Source of the DNA: Paenibacillus sp. A3
GTDB taxonomy: Bacteria; Bacillota; Bacilli; Paenibacillales; NBRC-103111
Length of the DNA: 64,000 nucleotides
Reading direction: 5' to 3'
NCBI RefSeq assembly: GCF_001399685.1
Contig: NZ_JTHN01000084.1
Coordinates: 26,111 to 90,110 of the forward strand
The translations under genes were made by a program, and so were the position numbers. The notes under the pieces were generated by a model that saw nothing but the letters and a program-made list of their open reading frames with translations, made no database searches and was not told the DNA's origin. This document shows positions 24,387 to 31,585 of the stretch, piece after piece (within the stretch, counting starts at the first letter, position 1; each line of letters starts with the position of its first letter).

Positions 24387-25575
24387 CTGATTTAGACGTT
24401 GGTGCAAGCATTTTTAAGCAAAGAAGGATACAAAGTAAACATGCAAATCCTGCGAAAAGGAGACAGGATAGCCGCAGTGAAGTAAGATCGGCTAACAGAC
24501 CGACTAAAAGTGTGATCATAATTTGAATAGTACCTTGAATCATATCGGCTATGCTGGCGAATCTCCCCATCATTTCGGGAGGGACGTGATTTTGAAAACA
24601 TGTGGCATATCCCGCGCTTGCAAAAGACATAAAAAAACCCAACAATGCAAATGATAGCGCTGCGGTTATAAAACTGGAAGATGCATAAAATAGGATATAA
24701 AAAAAAGTAGTCAGTAATATGCCATAACTCATAAACCAACGATAAGATATTTTTTGTGAAATTAATGCCGCTAAAAAAGATCCCAGTAACGATCCCACGC
24801 CAGTGATACTTATGATATTGCCGTAATCCATATCCGATAATTTCAAAACCATTTTAATGAAAGCAGCTTCCTGCGAGTCAATCGCATATCCTATTAGCGC
24901 AGCAGCTTGAAATAAAATATAGATAGAGATGAAAAATGTTGATGAATTTGAAAATTTAACCACTGTCCTTAGATCATTGGCCAATATGTGGAAAGAGATT
25001 TTTCCGCGAACCTGTTCACTATTATTTTCTACGTCAGGAAGCAGGAAAATGATAAAAGCGCATATAATGAAACTTATCGCATTAAATACGATGCAAAAAT
25101 GAACACCGACTGTCATAATTAGCAAACCGGAAATGGCCGGTCCTAACAGAAATGCGCTGGAATTAGTCATACTAATCAAAGAATTAAATCGTTGTCGTTT
25201 TTCTGTTGGAATAAGCTTTGTTATATATACGGAGGAACTTGGGCCAAAAAATGAACCGAATAAATTAATGACAAACATTAAGGCGTAAATAACGAACAAC
25301 GAAGGAGCGAAAAGAATCAAGCCGATTAAGATGCCTCTAATGACATCAACAAATATCATGAGTTTCCTAACATTGATACGGTCGATAATACTGCCGGACC
25401 AGAAATTGGTTACAAGCATAGCAATAGGTCTAATGACGAATAGACCTGCAAGTGCAGTCGCCGATCCCGTAATATTCAAAACCATAATGTTAATTGCGAC
25501 AAAATAAATCCAATTCCCCAAGTTGGAAAAGCCAAGTCCAAATATTAATAAAATTGCTTTAAGCCGTCCGTTCAT
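24361..25575 (-). CDS. MFS transporter (macrolide-efflux-like family)
   Basis: A 404-residue, 12-span major facilitator protein. It starts NGRLKAILLIFGLGFSNLGNW; the loop 2-3 region reads FWSGSIIDRINVRKLMI, the place of the A-motif; internal hydrophobic spans repeat regularly to the C-terminus. The overall look fits the MFS_3 / macrolide-efflux-like branch of proton antiporters. The gene is noticeably AT-rich compared with both neighbours, suggesting separate acquisition. Single gene, convergent with the GntR fusion. The exported compound is unknown. Confidence 0.88.
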   Translation of the reverse strand: MNGRLKAILLIFGLGFSNLGNWIYFVAINIMVLNITGSATALAGLFVIRPIAMLVTNFWSGSIIDRINVRKLMIFVDVIRGILIGLILFAPSLFVIYALMFVINLFGSFFGPSSSVYITKLIPTEKRQRFNSLISMTNSSAFLLGPAISGLLIMTVGVHFCIVFNAISFIICAFIIFLLPDVENNSEQVRGKISFHILANDLRTVVKFSNSSTFFISIYILFQAAALIGYAIDSQEAAFIKMVLKLSDMDYGNIISITGVGSLLGSFLAALISQKISYRWFMSYGILLTTFFYILFYASSSFITAALSFALLGFFMSFASAGYATCFQNHVPPEMMGRFASIADMIQGTIQIMITLLVGLLADLTSLRLSCLLFAGFACLLCILLCLKMLAPTSKSENGARKPA

Positions 25576-25656
25576 TATTCACCTCACCTTAAATTGTCAA
25601 TTGAATTGTAAATATATTACTTAACTTATAATATAATTAATTTCCTTTCAATAAAA

Positions 25657-25707
25657 AGCCGGGTTTCCCAAAAATAAGGGAAGCTGAAACGGCTCTTTTT
25701 CTTTTTG
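25657..25707. terminator. Hairpin upstream of the MoxR-vWA cluster, possibly bidirectional
   Basis: Arms around AGCCG...CGGCT with an inner TTCCC/GGGAA, T-rich on the right (TTTTTCTTTTT) and A-rich on the left. It insulates the following promoter from upstream transcription. Confidence 0.5.
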
Positions 25708-25729
25708 AAGCACCGGGTTAGTCAACGGG

Positions 25730-25758
25730 TTGACATTCGATCAAGTGAAGGATACAAT
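25730..25758 (+). promoter_or_regulatory. Strong sigma-A promoter of the MoxR-vWA cluster
   Basis: TTGACA (25730-25735), 17-base spacer, TACAAT (25753-25758). Confidence 0.82.
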
Positions 25759-25768
25759 GAAGTTGCTA

Positions 25769-25800
25769 TTTAGTAATTTAGTAATTTAGTAATTTATTAA
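25769..25800 (+). repeat. 8-bp tandem repeat in the leader of the MoxR-vWA cluster
   Basis: Three perfect copies of TTTAGTAA followed by one variant TTTATTAA, beginning about 10 bases after the -10 box and ending 34 bases before the start codon of the first gene. Confidence 0.9.
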
Positions 25801-25834
25801 ATTATTGATTTGATAAATGAAAAGAGGTCATAAC

Positions 25835-26314
25835 ATGAAATTACCGACTACGTTAAAGCATAAGCCAGTTGTTGTTTCCGAAAATTATGAGCAGGTTGAC
25901 GGCCGATTCGCCCGCAATACGGATGCCAAAGGTCTTTCCTTGGGATTGGCCCAATGGAATGACAGGGGGAAAGTCGATATTTCGGCGAAGGTGTGGCGAT
26001 ACACGGGGGAAAAATGGTCCCGGCAATCGGAGGAGCTCCCGCTCCATCGCGTTCTTGATTTGTCCATTCTGATTTGCCGGACGATGGCGCATTTTCGCGA
26101 AGCTTACCGGTATGAGCATTTGTATGATCCGCAGGAGCCGGTCATCGACCGGGTCGGTCTGCAAGGGGATGCCATGACCGTGGCCATCTGTACGGACAAT
26201 GAGCGAATCAATGAAGATATCAAGCTGTTCAATCAGGCTCTGAGCGATGACGACGAGCTGATCGGGGAACGGCTGCGCACGTTATCCAGAATTTTGAAGG
26301 ATATGGGGTATTAA
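25835..26314 (+). CDS. DUF6530-like protein, first gene of the MoxR-vWA cluster
   Basis: A 159-residue soluble protein with no signal, membrane span or recognised catalytic motif. Conserved-looking blocks are GRFARNTDAKGLSLGLAQW, KVDISAKVWRYTGEKWSR and the C-terminal ERLRTLSRILKDMGY. From memory this matches the family named DUF6530, which I could not verify. ATG at 25835 is preferred over 25817 because GAGGT sits 7 bases before it. It lies 25 bases before the AAA+ gene and shares its promoter, so it is probably a dedicated component or adaptor. Confidence 0.7.
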   Translation: MKLPTTLKHKPVVVSENYEQVDGRFARNTDAKGLSLGLAQWNDRGKVDISAKVWRYTGEKWSRQSEELPLHRVLDLSILICRTMAHFREAYRYEHLYDPQEPVIDRVGLQGDAMTVAICTDNERINEDIKLFNQALSDDDELIGERLRTLSRILKDMGY

Positions 26315-26339
26315 CTTGGATTAGGGGAAGTGGATAGGA

Positions 26340-27449
26340 ATGAATCAGGAATATGTGTTGTCTCCTGCAAGACAACTGACCGATGCGGAACAAGCGCTTG
26401 TGTGGCAAAAGCCGTCAACGCATAAGGCCAGCGAAGAAGAACGGCGCATCTGTGCGGAAGTCAAGCGCAACTGGCACCGCGGGGAAATGAAAATCGCCAA
26501 CATTTTGTTGGAGGGCGACGCCGGCTCGGGCAAAACGCAGCTCGCCAAAGCATTATCGGCGAATTTCGGGCTGCCGTATACAAAGGTCACCTGCTTTGCA
26601 GATATGGATAAATCGGACATTATCGGCGCGATTTTGCCCGTAATTTCCTCGGAACGGCTCGAGAAGCTGGAGCCTGCGGACCGGGCGGCTTTGAAGGCGT
26701 TGTACGAGAGCGACGGTTTTCAAAGCGCAGCCGGAGTTTTGACCGACGTCCTGGGAATCGCCCCGGAGCAGGCTGCCTTAAAGATGAAGCAGCTGCTGAA
26801 GCTGGCCGCGGAAAACGCTGACGGCGAAGCGGTAGAGTATCGTTTCTACCCTTCCGAGATTGTCCGGGCTTATCAGAAGGGGTACGTCCTGGAAATCCAA
26901 GAGCCGAACGTCGTTCGGGATGCCGCGGTGTTAATGGCATTGAATTCTGCCCTGGAGCTGGACGGTAGCCTCAATCTTCCTACGGAAATCGTGCGCAGAC
27001 ATCCGGATTTTATCGCGGTCATCACGACAAACCGCAGCTACGCAGGGGCCAGGCCGTTAAACGAGGCATTGCGCGACAGAGTTCAGCACTCGGAAAAGAT
27101 GGATCTGCCGACGAAAGGAGTGATGATGGAACGCGCCATGGCCAAAACCGGTTACAGAAATGAACGGGTACTGGACGTTTTGGCAGACACCATTATTATT
27201 TTGGACAAAACCGCCCGGGCCAATGCCATTAAAGGGGTAGCCGGAATGCGCTCCTATTTCTACTGGGCCGATGCGGTCGCCGAAGGGGCTCCTGTGAATG
27301 AATCCCTTTATCATAAAGTCATCTACAAGATCACAACCGATTCCGAGGAAATCAAGCTGCTGGAAGATGCGCTTGCAAGCCATGGCTTGACGGCAAGCTT
27401 GGAGGAGGTTGAAGCTCAAGTAAAAAAAAACGGGATTCTGACGCCCTAG
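26340..27449 (+). CDS. MoxR-type AAA+ ATPase
   Basis: A 369-residue AAA+ protein. Walker A is GDAGSGKT near residue 60, followed by AKALSANFGLPYTKVTCFAD. The usual Walker B position is replaced by LEIQEPN near 180, so the catalytic acidic pair must be judged by alignment. Sensor 1 is ITTNRSY near 225 and an arginine-finger-like LRDRVQHSEK near 240. MoxR ATPases act as chaperones that remodel targets together with vWA-domain partners; the next gene encodes one. The stop is preceded by a run of nine A (27422-27430), and the -1 frame there is open into the vWA gene. Confidence 0.9.
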   Translation: MNQEYVLSPARQLTDAEQALVWQKPSTHKASEEERRICAEVKRNWHRGEMKIANILLEGDAGSGKTQLAKALSANFGLPYTKVTCFADMDKSDIIGAILPVISSERLEKLEPADRAALKALYESDGFQSAAGVLTDVLGIAPEQAALKMKQLLKLAAENADGEAVEYRFYPSEIVRAYQKGYVLEIQEPNVVRDAAVLMALNSALELDGSLNLPTEIVRRHPDFIAVITTNRSYAGARPLNEALRDRVQHSEKMDLPTKGVMMERAMAKTGYRNERVLDVLADTIIILDKTARANAIKGVAGMRSYFYWADAVAEGAPVNESLYHKVIYKITTDSEEIKLLEDALASHGLTASLEEVEAQVKKNGILTP

Positions 27450-27484
27450 AGATCAGGACATGGGGAGATGTCGACAGTTCCCGC

Positions 27485-28561
27485 TTGGATCTGGATCATC
27501 CTACGGACGATGACGCGATCGCATTGAAAAAAAGCGCGGACAGCGACGAAAGCTCGTCCGATCGCGCCGATGATTCCGATGGTTCCGAGGATGATACCGG
27601 AATGGAAAGTTCGGATTTGGGGGAAAGCAACGCCCCCGCTTATCATCCGGCTGACCCTGAACCCGCGTCAGAGGAGGCGAAGCGGCAAGAGCGCGATTTC
27701 CGCAAAAAGCTGAACCAAGACGCGCGGGAAGTGGTGTCCCATTCCATTCATCATAGGGTAAAGCTTGTCGTTCACCGTCCGGATTACGATCAGGCAAGCC
27801 AGCAGGAATATATCCGTCTAAGCAAAGGACTGATGCCCATCGTGCGGGAAATTGCAAGAAAGACGCTTCCGCTGCTGGAGCACGAGGCTTCTTTTGACTT
27901 TGCCAGGAATCATTATTATGGCAGCAAATTTCAAGCGGACAGCGTGGCTTACCGGGATTTCAGGTATTTTGCCAAAAAACGTCCTCCGACGGAATCGCCT
28001 TCGCTTGTGGTCGGTCTGAGGGTGGACGAATCGGCATCAATGACGGCTTTTGGCAGATTGGAAGCGGCCAAGCGCGCAGTGATCGCCGTATATGAATTTT
28101 GCCAGCTGTGTCATATCCCCGTTTTGATCTATGGCGATACGGCAGATACTTCCAGACTGGAGCAAATGTCGGTTTATGCCTATACCGACTTTGATCGAAC
28201 CGATGCGAATGACCGTTTCCGACTGATGGGAATTCGGGCCAGAAGCAACAATCGTGATGGCATGGCTTTAAGAATTATTGCGGAACGGCTGGCTGTCACG
28301 CCGCAAAAGACGAAGCTCTTGATCAGCATTAGCGACGGGCAGCCGAAATCCATGGACGATTATACCGGAAGTTACGCGATTCAAGACATGCATCAGACAA
28401 TTGCCGAATATGAACGGAAAGGAATTACATTTCTTGCCGCCGCGATCGGCCAAGACAAGGACGTTATTAGTCAAATCTACGGGAATGAGCGATTCCTGGA
28501 TATTACGAATTTAAATGAATTTCCGGCCAAGCTGGTTCGGATTATCGCCCGGTATTTATGA
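27485..28561 (+). CDS. vWA-domain protein (CobT-like), MoxR partner
   Basis: A 358-residue protein with a very acidic Asp/Ser/Glu-rich stretch (about residues 5-70), a middle region (HRVKLVVHRPDYDQASQQEY) and a C-terminal vWA domain from about 175. The MIDAS motif is DESAS, with later acidic residues in SISDGQP, so metal-dependent ligand binding is expected. The only start is TTG at 27485 and it has no Shine-Dalgarno at normal distance. The frame is open back to 27413, across the A9 run in the MoxR gene. Either weak coupled initiation or a -1 shift producing a MoxR-vWA fusion would explain this. Confidence 0.85.
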   Translation: MDLDHPTDDDAIALKKSADSDESSSDRADDSDGSEDDTGMESSDLGESNAPAYHPADPEPASEEAKRQERDFRKKLNQDAREVVSHSIHHRVKLVVHRPDYDQASQQEYIRLSKGLMPIVREIARKTLPLLEHEASFDFARNHYYGSKFQADSVAYRDFRYFAKKRPPTESPSLVVGLRVDESASMTAFGRLEAAKRAVIAVYEFCQLCHIPVLIYGDTADTSRLEQMSVYAYTDFDRTDANDRFRLMGIRARSNNRDGMALRIIAERLAVTPQKTKLLISISDGQPKSMDDYTGSYAIQDMHQTIAEYERKGITFLAAAIGQDKDVISQIYGNERFLDITNLNEFPAKLVRIIARYL

Positions 28562-28590
28562 TTTACGGGCCCGGAAGGAGAAGCAAAACA

Positions 28591-28950
28591 ATGGATAAGA
28601 GCAAACGCAAGGAGCTGCTGGAGGAATTTAAGCAGATTAAGACTTACATGGGTGTCATCCAAATTACAAACAAAGTCAGCGGCAAAATTTACGTGGACAG
28701 CTATCCGAACTTGAAAAACAAATGGATGACCATCAAGATGCAGCTGGATATGGGGAGATTCGCCAATTTAGAGCTGCAAAAGGATTGGAAGGAGCTCGGG
28801 GCCGAAGCCTTCACCTATGAGGTGCTGGAGGAGCAGAAAACGGATGATGTGACGGATATGAAGTGGGAGCTCAAAATGATGGAAAAACCGTGGCTGGAGA
28901 AATTGCAGCCCTACGGGGACAGAGGATATAACAAGCCGCCAAGACAGTGA
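28591..28950 (+). CDS. Small GIY-YIG-like protein with altered catalytic signature
   Basis: A 119-residue protein with the outline of a short GIY-YIG nuclease: MGVIQITNKVSGKIYVDS, NLKNKW, GRFANLELQKDWKELG and FTYEVLEE correspond to the conserved strands and helices. The two name-giving triplets are changed (GIY to GVI, YIG to YVD), so nuclease activity is doubtful and a DNA-binding role is possible. ATG at 28591 has GAAGGAG upstream; an earlier in-frame ATG at 28558 overlaps the vWA stop but has no ribosome site. Fourth gene of the cluster. Confidence 0.7.
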   Translation: MDKSKRKELLEEFKQIKTYMGVIQITNKVSGKIYVDSYPNLKNKWMTIKMQLDMGRFANLELQKDWKELGAEAFTYEVLEEQKTDDVTDMKWELKMMEKPWLEKLQPYGDRGYNKPPRQ

Positions 28951-28973
28951 ATCCGCTTCCGGTCGCTGCACCG

Positions 28974-29026
28974 CCCCGCAAAGCAAGGTTGAGAAGGTGA
29001 ATCCGGGCGCTTTGCGGGGAGCCCGG
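28974..29026 (+). promoter_or_regulatory. Two overlapping, mutually exclusive hairpins
   Basis: Hairpin A has 11-base perfect arms CCCCGCAAAGC (28974-28984) and GCTTTGCGGGG (29009-29019). Hairpin B has arms CCGGGC (29003-29008) and GCCCGG (29021-29026) and uses part of the same region. No T run follows. It lies in the gap between the GIY-YIG-like and DUF2325-like genes. Confidence 0.6.
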
Positions 29027-29140
29027 GAAGGCAGGAAATTTTAACTGGGTCCTAAGTATTTATGTATAAATTGGAGGAATTAGGAATTGAGCATCGAATC
29101 CTAAATTATGGTGTTTTATTCATGAAATAGGAGGGTGTTC

Positions 29141-31105
29141 ATGAGCGAAAAGGCCGAAGTCCGTCAAATTAGCTCCTTATCGGAGGGACATGAGGAACAA
29201 AAGCCGACTTTTATGCAAGCTATACAAGAAGAGATAAGTTTCCCTTTCCCGATCGATAAATTCAGATTTTTAATTAATGAACTATCTGTTCAACAAAAAC
29301 GAGCAATAGCCCATTTCTTACATTTCCCCATCGTTTTCTCCAAGTATAAGAAATTTCCCGATGCACTCTTTCATAAACTACTCTTCCAGCTACAAAAACA
29401 TTATCTCACTTCTGATCGAGAACGACTTTGTTGGGTTATCATATTCGCCGTGTTCGATTTGTTAAAAAACGAATCTCCCAGCTCCCTGGAAACATTTCTG
29501 GCTGCGAAAGAGGATAACATCTTAAAATTTGGACGATGGCACGTTTATTGGGCGCTCCGGTTTCATCCTGGCCGCGCGTCAGACAGACCATCTTGGGAAG
29601 AGGCCATAAGAGAGTTTGAAGAAGGCATAAAAGAGAAGGCTCCGGAAGCGAAGAGCCCGCAAGATGACCGTTCCAACGACGATAAGCATACTGTTATGGA
29701 GCAAAGGCTAAAGAACGAGGTTGCTTTACGCCAGACAAGGGAAAAGGAAGCCGAGCAGCTGCGCAAGGAGCTTGGAGCTCAAACGAAAAAGCTGGAACAA
29801 ATCGAAAGCGAAAAGAAGCAATTAGCGGCGGAATTCATGATATTGAAAGAAGAAGCGCTGAAGGAAAAATCGGAGGCGGAAGCCTGCCGGATTCAGCTGG
29901 AAGCTCGGCTGGATGGTTTGAATAAGGATAAAAACGTTCTGCTGGATCTGGTGAAAGATGCCGAATTGAAAGTCGAAGAAATGAAAGCCAATGTGGTAAA
30001 AATGGAAGGTGAATTGGAACAATGGAAACAACGGCATGAGAGGAAGGGACAGAATAGCACGGAAGAGCTTATCCCGCTTCTTTTAAATTCCTTGTTGCCG
30101 GAATCGGACAAGCTTTACCAGGAGCTTCGGCAAGTCAATCTGGAGAACGGATCTGTTCTTCGGGCTCGGATAAGGAAAATTTTTGACTTGATGGATCTTT
30201 TGGAGCAGTTTCAGCAAGGAAATGGGCAGATGCGATCTCAAGATCATGTACAGATAAGCGATAATTCGATTGAATCAGCACCAAGCGTACCGGAGGTGAG
30301 TCGGGATTCTTATGTTGGTACGTTCTATCGTCGCGATCATGGCGGTTACATCGTGCTGGAGGACGGAACAACGTTTAACGTAACGGAATCGATGGTCCAT
30401 CAACATGGGCTTGAGCATGAAGCCGAAGTGCACTGCACGCCAGGCAAGCAACAAAACGGCATGACGCTATATGAAATCGAGCTCCTGCTTCAAGGAGACG
30501 ATACCTATGCTCCCGTCCGCCAATTTGATGGATATGTCGAGCTCGGAGATCATTTCACCTGGTACTGTGTGGACATCAACAATTCACAAAACCGATATCC
30601 ATTGCACCGACGGGATATTGAAATTCAACAGCCTAACCACGGTGATCCATGTCTATTCAATGTTGCTCACGAAGGGCGATTTGCCCGATTATCCCGACTG
30701 TACCGGAAAACAAAACAGTCTGCGATCGAGCAGGAATTCAAAGCGAATAAGCCATCTTTGCTCAAAAGGCCAGCCGAGAAGACGAAGCCGGATCCATTCT
30801 TGGATCAATGTAAAATCGTAATTGTCGGCGGTCTGCGGAAATGGTTCGAGGGGGTGGTAGCGGAGACTGGTGCAATACTCATACATGATAGCGGCGATGC
30901 CCCGGAACGAATTCACTCGGATTTAAGCAAAGCCGATGCCTTATTTTTTCTACTGACGGCAACATCGCATCGAGCTACCTGGAGCTGCGTTGAAATTGCA
31001 AAGCAAAGACGAATTCCGCATTTTGTTATTCAAGGGTCAAAATCAAACTTGCGCATGCTTCTATGGGAAAATCGGGAGTTAATTAAACGGAAGCAAAAAA
31101 TATGA
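29141..31105 (+). CDS. Coiled-coil protein with C-terminal DUF2325-like domain
   Basis: A 654-residue protein of unknown function. Residues 1-150 form a helical N-terminal domain; about 190-300 is a long charged coiled coil (LRKELGAQTKKLEQIESEKK and similar heptads); about 390-500 holds two small beta domains (YVGTFYRRDHGGYIVLEDG, VRQFDGYVELGDHFTWYCVD) that look like OB/cold-shock-type folds; about 565-654 matches DUF2325 (CKIVIVGGLRKWFEGVV, SKADALFFLLTATSHRATW, AKQRRIPHFVIQG). The ATG at 29141 has AGGAGGG 5-6 bases upstream. Same strand as the MoxR-vWA genes, 190 bases downstream, possibly with its own weak promoter near 29041-29070. No signal peptide. Confidence 0.8.
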   Translation: MSEKAEVRQISSLSEGHEEQKPTFMQAIQEEISFPFPIDKFRFLINELSVQQKRAIAHFLHFPIVFSKYKKFPDALFHKLLFQLQKHYLTSDRERLCWVIIFAVFDLLKNESPSSLETFLAAKEDNILKFGRWHVYWALRFHPGRASDRPSWEEAIREFEEGIKEKAPEAKSPQDDRSNDDKHTVMEQRLKNEVALRQTREKEAEQLRKELGAQTKKLEQIESEKKQLAAEFMILKEEALKEKSEAEACRIQLEARLDGLNKDKNVLLDLVKDAELKVEEMKANVVKMEGELEQWKQRHERKGQNSTEELIPLLLNSLLPESDKLYQELRQVNLENGSVLRARIRKIFDLMDLLEQFQQGNGQMRSQDHVQISDNSIESAPSVPEVSRDSYVGTFYRRDHGGYIVLEDGTTFNVTESMVHQHGLEHEAEVHCTPGKQQNGMTLYEIELLLQGDDTYAPVRQFDGYVELGDHFTWYCVDINNSQNRYPLHRRDIEIQQPNHGDPCLFNVAHEGRFARLSRLYRKTKQSAIEQEFKANKPSLLKRPAEKTKPDPFLDQCKIVIVGGLRKWFEGVVAETGAILIHDSGDAPERIHSDLSKADALFFLLTATSHRATWSCVEIAKQRRIPHFVIQGSKSNLRMLLWENRELIKRKQKI

Positions 31106-31250
31106 TTTAAGACGATTACGAGATGAAATGCAATTTGAAACCAAAATGAAGAGAACGTTATCTAATGAATATCATCCGGAAGGAGGACAAGACACGCACC
31201 GATGGACAGGACAGAAATAGGATTTTTTAACGCTTGGACTTTAAGTTTAT

Positions 31251-31287
31251 AACCCGTCAAATCAATTGGCGGGTTTCCCTGTTTTTT
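31251..31287 (+). terminator. Terminator after the DUF2325-like gene
   Basis: Arms AACCCGTCAA and TTGGCGGGTT (one mismatch) followed by TCCCTGTTTTTT. Confidence 0.8.
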
Positions 31288-31333
31288 GAAAGAAATAAAA
31301 CCGTTGCCGATCAGTTGGAAAATGTGGACTCAG

Positions 31334-31353
31334 ATTTGAAAAGCTTTTCAAAT
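31334..31353. promoter_or_regulatory. LacI-type operator O1
   Basis: A 20-base perfect palindrome with half ATTTGAAAAG and centre AG/CT, the hallmark of LacI-family sites. Confidence 0.75.
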
Positions 31354-31540
31354 ATTTCTCCGCTAACAGCGGGAAAAACAGCGGCTTCTCTCGATAGTGG
31401 CTAAATAAAATGATCATACGGCAAAACACGTCAAAAAGTAAAGCGAAATCAGCGAAAAAAACCACTTTACAACTACCTGAAATCTCACTAATAATAGAGT
31501 GGAATGGTTCAATAGGCTAGAAGCTATGCTTTGATTAAAA

Positions 31541-31556
31541 TTGAAAAGCTTTTCAA
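31541..31556. promoter_or_regulatory. LacI-type operator O2
   Basis: Perfect palindrome TTGAAAAGCTTTTCAA, sharing 16 of 16 bases with the core of O1, 29 bases before the GH65 start codon. Confidence 0.78.
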
Positions 31557-31585
31557 ATTTAAATTACGTCCGGGAGTGATAATCG

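Larger units (their letters stand above)
31288..31585. other. Non-coding regulatory gap before the GH65 gene
   Basis: No credible gene. It contains two LacI-type palindromes, listed separately, which frame a region of about 200 bases that should contain the promoter; no box pair stands out. Confidence 0.6.

Noticed and set aside
27468..27527. Short frame from ATG with GGGGAG nearby, at the start of the vWA gene
   Set aside because: Out of frame with the vWA protein and only about 20 codons; not a credible product, though it might help coupling.
29080..29107. Imperfect inverted repeat TTAGGAATT / AATCCTAA before the DUF2325-like gene
   Set aside because: Could be an operator or leader hairpin, but the pairing is weak and it has no second copy.
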